DNA from: Oscillochloris sp.
Lineage (GTDB): Bacteria > Chloroflexota > Chloroflexia > Chloroflexales > Chloroflexaceae
DNA length: 35,608 nucleotides
Direction: 5' to 3'
Assembly: GCA_012032775.1 (NCBI GenBank)
Contig: JAAUQO010000043.1
Coordinates: 1 to 35,608 of the forward strand
Part shown: positions 24,157 to 34,597 of the stretch, in pieces
Position numbering within the stretch: the first letter of the stretch is position 1
Layout of the letters: each line of letters starts with the position of its first letter
Translations under genes and position numbers: made by a program
The notes under the pieces: generated by a model
Told to the model about the DNA's origin: nothing
The model's input: the letters and a program-made list of their open reading frames with translations, nothing else
Databases searched by the model: none

Positions 24157-27100
24157 ATGACAGACACACGTTCACGCACCACGCCATTTCGCGGCCCGCG
24201 TTCGTTTCAGATCGGCGACAGGCTGTACGGCCGCGACCGCGAAACCCGTGATCTGCTCAGCACGTTAATTGCCGAACGGATTGTGTTGCTGCACTCACCC
24301 TCGGCGCCGGGAAGACATCGCTGGTGCAGGCCGCGTTGATTCCGCTGCTGGAAGATCGTGAGTTTGCCGTGTTGCCGGTGATCCGAGTCAATGCCGGTGC
24401 CGCCGGCTCCGGCGCTAATCGTTATCTGCGCTCGGCGATCCTCGCCCTGGAAGAAGGCTTTCCCGCCGCGGAGCAGTTGCCGGTAGAGGATCTCGAATCG
24501 CTTGATCTGACGGCATATCTCAGCCGGCGCATCCCGCCCGATGAGGACGCGCTGCTGATCTTCGACCAGTTTGAGGAAATACTCACCCTCGATCCGACGG
24601 ATATTACGGCCAAACACGCCTTCTTCGAGGCGATTGGCCGCACCTTACGCGAGCGCCGCTATTGGGCGCTCTTTTCGATGCGCGAAGATTATGTTGCGGC
24701 ATTGGAGCCGTATCTGCGCCACATGCCCAACCGGCTCGATGTACGCTTCCGGCTCGACCTGCTCTCGGTGGAAGGCGCCCGCCAGGCGCTGCACGAGCCG
24801 CCGCGCGAAGTTGGCGTGACGTTTGAAGCGAACGCCGTAAACCGGCTGATCGACGATCTGCGGCGGGTGAATGTGCAGCGCCCCGACGGCACGATTGAAG
24901 AACAGCTCGGCCCCCACGTCGAACCGGTGCAACTTCAGGTGCTCGGCCTGCGGATCTGGAGTGGACTGGCCCCCGACGCAACCACAATTAGCAATGCGGA
25001 TGTGGCGGCCGCCGGTGATGTGAACCAGGCTCTTGGCGATTACTATGCCGATTGCGTCAAAGCCGTGGCGGTGAACGGAGTGAGCGAACGGACGGTGCGA
25101 ACCTGGTTCGACCGCGAGTTGATCACGCCCCAGGGTGTGCGCGGCCAGGTGTTGCAGGGCCAGGGAACAAGTGCCGGGCTGGAAAACACGGCGATCCGCG
25201 CACTGGTCGATGCTTACCTGGTACGTGCCGAGCCGCGCCGCGGCGCAACCTGGTTCGAGTTGGCCCACGACCGCTTGATCACGCCGGTGCGCGCCGGCAA
25301 CAGCGCCTGGTTCGCAGCCAATCTGAGCACCTTGCAACGTCAGGCCGACCTGTGGGATCGCCAGGGCCGGCCGAATGGCTTGCTGCTGCGCGGCGATACC
25401 CTTCAGGAAGCCGAACGCTGGGCAGCAGCCAATAGCGCCATGCTTACGCCTGTTGAGCAAGATTTTCTCGAACTGTGCCGGCAGGCGAAACGACAGGCCG
25501 AACGGATCCGCAATCTCGCGATCGGCGCAACAATCCTGGCAATTGCCGCCAGCCTGGCCTTTGTGACCGCACTCTGGTTTTTCAACCGCGCCGAGGAGCA
25601 GCGCCGGCTGGCCGAACAAAATGCGCGACTTTCGCGCTCACGCGAGCTTGCCGCCGCCGCCGTAAATAGCCTGCCGACCGACCCGCAACATAGCCTGTTG
25701 CTCAGCCTCGCTGCGATCGACACAACGCAGGCCGCCGGCGAACCGGTGACGCCCGAAGCGCAGCAGGCGCTCTATCAGGCCGTCCAGCTTAACCGGCTGG
25801 AGCGTGAACTGCGCGGCCATACAGCCGGATTGCGCGCCGTTGCCTATAGCCCCGACGGCACAACCATCGCGACAACCGGCGCCATGGTACGCTGCGGCTC
25901 TGGAATGCGGCCGACGGCAGCGAGAATGCGCTGCTTGAAGGTCACGCCGACGAGGTGTATGCTCTAGCCTTTAGCCCCGACGGTGCGCAACTGGCTTCAG
26001 CCGGCTTCGAGGGCGAGGTGATCCTTTGGGATATGACAACTCAGGCCGAGCAGTTGCGCATTGCGATCGGCGAAGTGACGATCAACGATCTGGCCTTCAG
26101 CCCCGACGGCAGCCTGCTGGCGGTTGCCACAGATGATGACGGTACGCTCTCGATCTGGGATGCGAATGATGGAAGTGCCCTGGCCAACGTCGCCGTCGAT
26201 CCCGACTACAGCCTGGATGCCGTCGCCTTCAGCCCCGACGGCGCGCAGATCGCGACCGGCGGCGGCGATTACCTGGCCCGGATCTGGGATCTCGCCGAGT
26301 TGCTTGCCGATCCCGCCGCAGCCGAGCCGCTGCTGACACTCGACGGCCCGATCGACACAATCACCGATCTCGCCTTCAGCCCCGACGGCACGACGCTCGC
26401 CGCAGCAAGCCTCGATTTACGCGTGTTCCTCTGGGACACTGCCGAAGGCACGCTGCTCAACACACTACAAGGCCACGCCGGCTCGGTCTATAGCCTGGAT
26501 TTCAATGCCGCAGGGACATTGTTGGCAAGCGGCAGTTCCGACGGCACGGCCAAGATCTGGCGGCTCGACACCGGCCAACCACTGCTGACGCTGGCCGGCC
26601 ACAGCGATTTTGTCTATGGCGTCGCCTTCAGCCCCGATGAACAACACCTGGCGACGGCAAGCCTCGACGGCAGCGGGCGGATCTGGCGCCTGGCCTTTGC
26701 GCCACCGGACGGCACCCTGACAGTTGCCGCCAATCCGGCCGGCGATCTGCTGGCGACGATCGGCAATAGCGATTTGCGGCTCTGGAATGCACTGAACGGC
26801 GCAACCCCGGCGGTAGTTCCCGGTTCCGACGACGGCTTCTCGGCCCTGGCCTTCAGCCCCGACGGCGCAATCCTGGCGGTTGGCGATAACGCCGGATTGA
26901 TCGGCCTGTACGCAGTTGATGCACTGCGCGCCGACCCCACATCCGCGCCGGAACTTGAACTGGCCGGCCACGAAGATGCGATTGCGCGCCTGCGCTTCAG
27001 CCCCGACGGCAGCCGGATTGCCGGCGCCTCCGACGATACCACCGTGCGGGTCTGGGATGCGGCCAGCGGCGAGGAGTTGCTGGTACTGGAAGGATTCGGC

Positions 27101-27571
27101 GATTGGGTCTACGGCCTGGCCTTTAGCCCCGACGGCAGCCGGATCGCTGCGGGAGATCAAGCCGGCCTGCTGATCATCTGGGACAGCGACGGCAACGCAG
27201 TGACGCAGATCGAGGTCGGTTCGCCGGTGAATGGGTTGGCCTACAGCCCCGACGGCGCGATCCTGGCGGTCGCCGCCGACGACGGCACGATCTACCGCTA
27301 CGACAATCAGGGTGCGCCGTTGGCAGCGCTGGTTCATGGCGCTCAGGTGAGCGCGCTGCATTTCTCGGCTGAAGGCGTCTTGTTCAGTTCCGGCGTCGAT
27401 GCGCGCATTCGCTACTGGCAGGGCGATACCGCGCAGATTATCCCGGTACCTGCGGCGGTATACGCATTTGCCGTGCTGCCGAACAACCAGTTGGCCAGTG
27501 TGGGCGCCGACGGCGTTGTGTACATCCACGAGTTGTTGCTGGAGAACCTGCGCAGTGCGGCGCAGCAGTAA
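24157..27571 (+). CDS. nSTAND1-type NTPase with central membrane segment and ~14 WD40 repeats; frames broken near 24303 and 25883
   Basis: Adding one base at each site gives ~1138 residues. The start FRGPRSFQIGDRLYGRDRET is the nSTAND1 lead. The P-loop is SPSGAGKTS (~47-55) and is cut by the first lesion (24157-~24303, then on). Walker B is LLIFDQFEEIL, followed by FSMREDYVAAL and FELAHDRLITPVRAGN, a conserved STAND close. A membrane segment (IGATILAIAASLAFVTALWFF, ~455-475) and a coiled part lead to WD40 repeats from ~555. The second lesion is in repeat 1; with one base added it reads TTGADGTLRLWN. I count 14 repeats (most with AFSPDG), enough for two 7-blade propellers. STAND proteins are NTP-driven switches that assemble when the sensor binds. 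It probably controls the CHAT-SIR2 protein. Confidence 0.87.
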
Positions 27572-27638
27572 GGGCGAAGCATTCGCTCATACGAAATGGC
27601 GAGTTCGGCATGCATCCGGTGCGAATGCTTCGCCCTTA
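27569..27638. repeat. REP-like palindrome (copy 2)
   Basis: Perfect 18-bp terminal inverted repeats, taagggcgaagcattcgc (27569-27586) and its complement (27621-27638), flank a 34-nt centre. The first three bases are the stop codon of the STAND gene. It shares its arm with the element at 873. Confidence 0.65.
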
Positions 27639-27708
27639 CCCACGGCACCCACGGTCACCCGGCGCGTACGGCCCCACGGCACCCACGGCACCCACGGCAC
27701 CCACGGCA
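27639..27708. repeat. 9-bp tandem repeat (cccacggca)
   Basis: Four perfect units stand at 27673-27708. One more is at 27639-27647, followed by a variant unit and a 16-bp interruption. It begins at the right edge of the palindrome and ends 40 bp before the next gene. It is a minisatellite that could vary in copy number. Confidence 0.75.
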
Positions 27709-27747
27709 CATACGGCCAGACAATCCAACCAACCGAAAGGAACTCGC

Positions 27748-30700
27748 ATGCCCGTCAGCCATTCGCGTTTGCACCTCGTATCTGTCGGCCTGCTCGTCTT
27801 GATACTCCTTGTCGGCCTGTTCCCGATCGGCCCCCTTGCAACCCTGATTCCGGCGGCGCAGGCCGCCACGCCGACATTCGCCTCAATCGGCACATTCGGC
27901 GTTTCAAACTCCGACGCAACCGATATTCAGTTCGGCGATTTTGATAGCGACGGCGACATGGATGCGGTGGTTGCGGCATGTAGCAATTCGGCTGTGTACA
28001 TGAATGACGGCAGCGGCAGTTTCTCAGCGCCCGGTAGCCGGCGTTCGCTTGGTAGCGCCTGCCACCAGCACCTTGCGATCGGGGATGTGGATCGCGACGG
28101 TGATCTGGATCTGGTGACGGCCAATCAGACCGCCGGCCAGGTTCAGATTCACGGCAACAACGGCAACGGGCAGTTCACGATCAGGAATGCCGCCGCTTCC
28201 GGCACGATTCCAATTGGGATTGTGGCATTAGCCGATCTGAACGGCGATGCCCGCCTCGATCTGGTTGTTGCAACTGCCAGCGCTACCAATAGCTACCTCG
28301 CTCAGGCAAGCGGAACATTTACCGCCACAAGCAGCGTTAGCCCGGCGCTCAGCGGCGCAACCGCGATTGCCCTCGGCGACATGGATTCCGACGGCGATGT
28401 CGATCTGGTGACGGTCTCCGGCACTACCGGCCGGGTGTATGAAAATAATGGCGGATTTGCCGCCGCCGCCGTCGCGACCTTCGGCGGAAATATCCCGCTC
28501 AACGGCGTAAGCCTGGGCGATACAGACGGCAACGGTACGCTCGATATTGTGGTCGGGCGTAGCGACCAGACCGGTGTTTCGGGCAGTATTGCCGGCCACC
28601 CGGTGCTTGTGTTTCAGAATGACGGCAGCGACACATTCTTCGATGGCAGCCTGGATTGTGCCAACCCGCCAAGCAATGCCGCCTGTGTCCTCGGCCCAGT
28701 TACGTTTCTCTCAACTGCGCCGACGCTGCCAAGTTTGGGTGACATTGACGACGACGGCGATCTCGATCTGGTGGTGATCCACGGGCCATCGGGCGAGATT
28801 GCGCGGGTCTACTTTAACGACGGCAGCGGCGACTTCAACACGATCACGCCGGCAGGTTTTGCGCCGCGCTACCTGGAATTGGTCAAGGCCGGCCTGGCTG
28901 ATCTCGACGGCGATTATGATCTGGATTTTGTTGCCCTGAGTCCTGAACAACCAAGCACCGTCTATCGCAACTCGGGCAGCGGCCGTTTGAGCGCCGGAAC
29001 GCTCTATTCCCACATGGCGGCTCTGTCAAATCCTTCGCCCCCGGCGATATGGACGGCGACGGCGACCTTGATCTGGTCTTCTTCCTGGAGGCTGTTGCCG
29101 ACCGGGTTCGGCTGAACGACGGCAGCGGCACCATGTTGGCCGGCATTACCTTCGGCGATCCGGCTGATGCGAACCGCGACGGCACAGTTGCCGATATGGA
29201 CGGCGACGGCGATCTGGATATTCTCGCCGCCAACAACCCCGGCGCGATCAAGCTCTACCTGAACAATAACACCGCGTTCACTTCGCCGATCAACATCGGC
29301 TCCGGCGGCTTTGAGCGGATCAGCACCGCCGATCTCGACAATAATGGCCGACTGGATGTGATCGCCGCGCGCTTCAACAACGAAACGCTGATCTTCTTCA
29401 ATGATGCCGGCCCCAGTTTTACCCGCAGCACGACGATTCGCCCGCCCGATGCCGTGCCGCCCGAATTTATCAACTACAACGCCAATCGTGTCGGCGATCT
29501 GGATGGCGACGGCGATCTGGATATTGTTTCCGATGCGTTTGTGTTCTTCAACAACGGCGCCGGTGTGATGACATCACAGGCGCTGCCGGCAGAGTTCGAG
29601 GGTGTGGGGCGCTCGGTATTGGGCGATCTGGACGGCGACGGCGACCTGGATATCGTCACCGGTCGTTCTGTCCAGATCAACGAAGTGCTGCTGAACAACG
29701 GCGACGGCAGCTTTGTGCGCCCTGATCCGCCGCTGACGTTTGACGCACTCTACGGCCCTGCCGCCTATATGTCGGCGGTTGATATCGACGGCGACGGCGA
29801 CCTGGATATGGTGCTCGGCCTCGATGGCTTCCCCTTTGACGGCGTGTTCCTGAACGACGGCAGCGGCAAACTCACCCGCAGCCGGACTCTCGGATCAGCC
29901 CAGTCGGCGGTGGGCGATATGGACGGCGACGGCAGGTTTGATATTATCGACGCCAACAATATCAGCTTCAACCGTCCAGGCTCACTGCCGGAGCACATCA
30001 ACAACCCGCCGACTGTTTCGATCGAGCGGCCGGGCAGCACCGCCAATGCCCCCGCTTTTTCCAGCCCGCAGGTGCTCAGCGGCCCGGTGATCGATGTCAA
30101 TTACGCCCTGACTGATCCTGAAGGCGACGCGATCAAACAGGTTCTGGTCGAATTTTCGCTCGACGGCGGCAGCAACTGGCAACCGGCCGTTCCCGCCGCC
30201 GGCACCGATACCAGCGATCTCGCGGCAGCACCCACCGGCAGCGCGTATGTCTTCCGCTGGGATACGTTCGCCAGCGGGGTCTTTGGCCAGTCCGATAATG
30301 TGGTGCTGCGCATGCGGGCCTTGCCAAGTACGCTTCCCGGCGTCAATCAGGTTGGCGGTGCGCCGCGCCAGGCCTATGCCTCCGCCACGACCTTCCCCTT
30401 CCGGGTGCGCGGTTCGCAGGTGCGGGTGGTGCAGGCCAATAACAGCGCCGGAGCAAATGCAATCGTTTACCGCATCCCCGCCGGGCAAACGGTTGGGAGT
30501 GCGATCGCTGCGAGCAACGGCACAGCCTATACCACCGACGCCCAGGGATTCTTGCCGGGGCGCGGTACGCTCAACGTCGGCGATGAACTAATCGCGCTGC
30601 TGCCGGTTGAGACGACGCCGAAGTTCACCCGCTACCGCACCAGTGCCGCCGTCGGCGCAACCGGCCCGAACCCCTTCAGCGTCAGCCAACCCGGCGTGCA

Positions 30701-32969
30701 AACCCTGACGATCGGCCAGGGCAACCCGCTCCTGGCGATCAACCTTGCGGTTTCGCTGGAGTGGGATGCGCGCAAGGACACGGCCTACCTCGACCAACTG
30801 AAGTCCGATCTGCGCCGTAGCTCCGAATTGCTCTACACCTGGTCCGATGGGCAGATTGTGCTTGGCGAGGTGACGATTTACCACGACAAAGTGAACTGGG
30901 CCACGGCCGATGTGCAGATCCATGCCGGCAACGCCCTGCGCCCCAACGCCAACCAGGGCGGCATCGTGCGCGTCGATACACCCGACCCCACGATTGCCGG
31001 ACTGACCTATGAGACCGGCCAGATCCGCATGGGCGCGGTCTGGACGCGCTTCGGCGATGCCTCGGGCCAGGAAGGCGAGGATTGGCCGCGGGCCTTCGCC
31101 CACGAACTCGGCCACTGGGCGCTCTTCCTCGACGAGGACTATCTCGGCTTCGGCGAAGACAATAGCCTGATCACCGTCGAGGGCTGCCCCGGCCCCATGG
31201 CCGACCCGTATCGCAACGATTATGGCCAGTTCCGCGCCGATACCCCCGCCGCCTGCCAACCCACCCTGAACCAGCAGGTCAGCGGGCGCAGCAACTGGGC
31301 CACGATCAAGGCCTTCTACGACACTGCCGGCTGGACGCTGAATGCGCCGGCCAGTTTCGCCCCCAACAGCGGCCCGTCGTTCCTGCCGTTCGAGGTGACG
31401 ACGATCCGCGAGGTGCTGCCGGCCACCTCCACCGATGCACTCCTGGCGGTGCCGATCTTGAGCCTGCAAACCGCCGGCGGAACCCGTTACCTGGCCAGTG
31501 GCGGGGCCAAGGCGATCCTCTTCTCGGCCGACGGCAATCGTATCACCGACCTGGGCCTGCCCGAGCGGGGCGAAGTTGTGGCCCGCGGCGCCAGCATCGG
31601 CGACCGGCTGTGTGTCTTCGACCTGGATGAACAAGTCCTCGGCTGCGAAACCATCAGTGCCGGCGATCTGCAACTAACCATGGTGGCGAAAACCGGCTGG
31701 CAACCGGAACTGCTGGTAACCCCGATCACTTCCAGCACCTACCAACTGCGGGTCGATAACCTGCCGGCGGGGCTGAACCTCAAAGCGAAACTCTACGCCA
31801 GCGAGGGCAATCCGTCGCCGGAAATCACGCTGGCCCGCAGCGGCGAAGCCTACACCGCCAGTGTCAATCTCGCCGAGCCGATCCTCTCCGGCGCGTTGCA
31901 GGTCTGGGTCGAGGAGAGCGGCACGCGGCGCGAGGTAGTTACCGATTACGCCCTGGGCGGAAATCCGGCTCCGCCACGCAAACCCAAGAAGCGCAAGAGC
32001 CGTAATGCGCCGGCGCTTTCGCCCGACGGCCAGGTGGTGCTGTTTAGCGACAACTTGAACTTCAACCCCGGCAGCTATTTCGCCATCCAGAGCCTGACCA
32101 GCCTGCCGATCCCCGCGCCGGCCTGGAGCGTGCCGGTGGGCTTCGGCTACCGCCTGCTGGCCTCGGCCAATGCGCCCAGTTTGATCGGGACTTCGCTCAA
32201 CATGAGTTATCTGGAGAGCGATGTGGTCCCCGGCACCGAGGGCGGGATCGGCATGTACTACCTGGCCGAAGGCGGCACGCAATGGCAACGGCTGGTTACC
32301 CGGCTTGATCCACGGGTGAACGAGATCTCGGCGGCGGCCCTGGGGCCGGGAACCTACCTGCTGATGAGCAGCACCGACCTGCGGCTGGGCTGGAACTTGC
32401 TCAGCTATCCCTGGCCGGAGCCGACGGTTGCCCTGTCCGATGGGTTGGCGTTGCTGGGCGGTGATGGTGCCTACAGCACGATCTATGGCTACGACCCGAG
32501 CGATAGCGCCGACCCATGGAAGGTGTACGACACCGAGGTGCCGAACTTTGTGAACGATCTCAGCGCCTTCCGCTATGGGCGCGGCTACTGGGTACGCGCG
32601 ACAGCCGACGCAGTCACCGCCGGCCTGAAGCAATCGGCCGGGTTGGATCAGGCCGTCTCACCGGAGCGCCCGACCACCTTCTACGCGATTGTGCCGAACG
32701 GCAACGCCGGGCAGCCGGTAGAAGCGCGGATCGGCAACACCCTTTGTGCAACGACGACGACGCGCAGCGCTGATGGTCAGGTGGTGTTCGTGCTGGATGT
32801 GCCGGCGAACGCCGAGCGGGCCGGCTGCGGGGTACGCGATGCGGTGGTGGAGGTACGGGTAAATGGGCAAGCCTTCGGCGCGGCCTTCTGGGAGGGCGAG
32901 CGCCCGCAGGAGATCCGCCTGGGCGACACTGCCGAACGCCGCCTGTTCTTGCCGTTCATCGTGCGCTAA
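27748..32969 (+). CDS. Giant secreted FG-GAP/VCBS repeat protein with zinc-peptidase motif; frame broken near 29014
   Basis: ~1740 residues after restoring one base near 29014 (open frames 27748-29115 and ~29016-32969). A signal peptide (VSVGLLVLILLVGLFPIG, cleavage after AQA) is followed by ~14 FG-GAP/VCBS repeats with calcium-type DxDxDGDxD loops (DMDGDGDLDLV), enough for two 7-blade propellers. An Ig-like domain comes next (ALTDPEGDAIKQVLVEFSLDGGSNW). A metallopeptidase-like domain carries HELGH at ~1119, followed by an acidic LDEDY. Further beta domains lead to the end LFLPFIVR, a tail like those of other Chloroflexi secreted proteins. AAAGGA precedes ATG 27748; upstream in-frame residues are encoded by the tandem repeat and are rejected. 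Likely a surface adhesin or protease; it may belong with the CHAT/STAND pair. Confidence 0.85.
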
Positions 32970-32985
32970 CGCAACGAAGACACAG

Positions 32986-33029
32986 AAAAACGCGGGGCGA
33001 GACGCAAAATCGTGCGTCTTTCCCCGCGT
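32986..33029 (-). terminator. Intrinsic terminator of the P450 gene
   Basis: Stems acgcgggg/ccccgcgt (32990-32997 with 33022-33029) and agacgca/tgcgtct (33000-33006 with 33013-33019) are separated by a 2x2 internal loop. On the minus strand it is followed by five T (32990-32986). It lies between convergent genes and may also stop the giant gene. Confidence 0.85.
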
Positions 33030-33037
33030 CTCACATC

Positions 33038-34408
33038 TTACGCCTGCCTGATCTCCATCATCACGGGGCCGCTCGGTCGCAATGTGCCCTGCGGCATGGG
33101 CTGCACCGGCTCTCCCGGCGCTTCCGTAAGGATGAAGTGCTGCAACAACATCGGCAAGGCCAGTTGCATCTCCGTGAGCGCAAACGCATCGCCGATGCAT
33201 TTACGCGGCCCCAGGATGAACGGCACATAGGCGAACTTGTGCCGGCCCGCCGCAAGTTCCGGGCTGTGGCGATTGGGATCAAAGCGCTCCGGATCGGGCC
33301 AGAACTCGGCCATGCGATGGGTGAGATACGGGCTGAGCGCGATCCGGCTGCCGGCCGGAATATGGTAGCCGCCCAACTGATCATCCTGCACCGCCACCCG
33401 CGTCACCATCCAGGCCGGCGGCAACAACCGCATCACCTCGTCGAGCACCTGGCGTCCATAGGTTAACTGCCCCAGATCCGCCGCGCCGGGATCACCACCG
33501 GCGAGCTTCTCGGCATACTCGGCTCGCAAGCGCTGCGCAACGTCGGGGTGCCGGGCCAACAGCACAAAAGTCCAGGTCAACACATTCGCCGTCGTCTCAT
33601 GGCCGGCGAAGTAGATCGTCATCACCTCATCACGGATCTGCTGATCCGACATGTATTCGCCGCTCTCGGCATCCTGTGCCGTCAGCAACATATCCAGCAG
33701 ATCACCGCGATCCGAACCTGCGCGCCGCCGCTCGGCGATCATAGCAAAGACGCGCTGTTCCAAAAATGCCACCGCCTGATTGTAGCGCCCATCCTCCTGC
33801 GCATACACCCGGCGCGGCATCCAACTCGGCCGATAGTTTTTCCGTTCAGCCACCCGCATCGCCACAGCAAACGCCGTACCGATCTGCGCCGAATCTTCAC
33901 TCGGCTCGGCGCTGAACATGGTGCGCATGATAATCGCCTGCGCCAATGCCAACATCTCTTCGGCCAGGTTCAAGGTAACGCCTGATGCCGCCACAGCCCT
34001 CCAGCGCTCACGCAGGCGGGCGATCTCCGCCGCCATTAGTTCAACCATCATCGTGATCTGGCGATGATGAAAGGCCGGCTGCATCAGGCGACGCTGGCGC
34101 AACCAGATCTCGCCGTTACTTGTTGCCAGGCCGTTGCCGAGCAACTCTTGGATCACGGCATAATTTTTGGCATAGTTGCGCACGTTTTCTTGCAACACCC
34201 GCCGCAACAGATCGGGATGCACCACCATCACCAGATTGCGCGGGCCGATCGGCAGGCGCATAATCCCGCCGTATGTATGCATCGCACGCACCGTAAACGC
34301 CAGCGGATCACGCAGAAATTGTGGCGCAACACCGACGAACGGATACCCTTTCGGGCCGGGGATCGGGCGAACAGAAGCCGTGGACGGGGAGGCAATATGC
34401 TGACTCAT
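33038..34408 (-). CDS. Cytochrome P450 monooxygenase
   Basis: A 456-residue haem enzyme. Seen are the N-terminal PGPKGYPFVGVAPQFLRDP, C-helix WLRQRRLMQPAFHH, the oxygen-binding I-helix FAGHETTANVLTW, ExxR in LDEVMRLLPP, the meander FDPNRHSPE and haem loop PFILGPRKCIG with axial Cys404 and FxxGxxxCxG intact. The CYP102/CYP4-like layout with a Pro-rich N-terminus and no membrane anchor means a soluble class, perhaps for fatty acids or terpenoids. No ferredoxin or reductase gene adjoins it. AGGAAG is upstream of ATG 34408. The substrate is unknown. Confidence 0.95.
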   Translation of the reverse strand: MSQHIASPSTASVRPIPGPKGYPFVGVAPQFLRDPLAFTVRAMHTYGGIMRLPIGPRNLVMVVHPDLLRRVLQENVRNYAKNYAVIQELLGNGLATSNGEIWLRQRRLMQPAFHHRQITMMVELMAAEIARLRERWRAVAASGVTLNLAEEMLALAQAIIMRTMFSAEPSEDSAQIGTAFAVAMRVAERKNYRPSWMPRRVYAQEDGRYNQAVAFLEQRVFAMIAERRRAGSDRGDLLDMLLTAQDAESGEYMSDQQIRDEVMTIYFAGHETTANVLTWTFVLLARHPDVAQRLRAEYAEKLAGGDPGAADLGQLTYGRQVLDEVMRLLPPAWMVTRVAVQDDQLGGYHIPAGSRIALSPYLTHRMAEFWPDPERFDPNRHSPELAAGRHKFAYVPFILGPRKCIGDAFALTEMQLALPMLLQHFILTEAPGEPVQPMPQGTLRPSGPVMMEIRQA

Positions 34409-34450
34409 CGGGGTGTTTGCTACTTCCTAACGCGAGAAACCACACGATCC

Positions 34451-34456
34451 AGTATA
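34451..34456 (-). promoter_or_regulatory. Extended -10 promoter of the P450 gene
   Basis: Minus strand TGT-TATACT about 45 nt before ATG 34408. The -35 is poor. Confidence 0.45.
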
Positions 34457-34515
34457 ACATCACCGCTCTATCGTTCGTTTAGCCGCTTCCTGAGCCGAAC
34501 AAACGCCATTTATGG

Positions 34516-34521
34516 TACAAT
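34516..34521 (+). promoter_or_regulatory. Extended -10 promoter of the ATP-grasp gene
   Basis: TGG-TACAAT about 77 nt before the GTG start at 34598. No clear -35. Confidence 0.45.
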
Positions 34522-34597
34522 CGCCCCGCATCGGTGGCGTGCAGATGCCGATGGTATGCGTTGCGATCGCCAGCTACTTATGACATACGGAGCGACT

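Noticed and set aside
26465..27529. Long minus-strand open frame opposite the WD40 region
   Set aside because: Created by the biased codon use of the repeated SPDG units on the other strand.
27639..27708. CRISPR array
   Set aside because: Units are 9 bp, contiguous and without spacers; no cas genes.
27610..27747. Upstream in-frame start for the giant VCBS protein
   Set aside because: It would translate the 9-bp repeat (THG-like units) before a signal peptide; AAAGGA and the signal peptide support ATG 27748.
23070..29020. Programmed frameshifting as the cause of the broken frames
   Set aside because: None of the four sites has a slippery heptamer or a stop codon in the expected setting, and each needs one added base.
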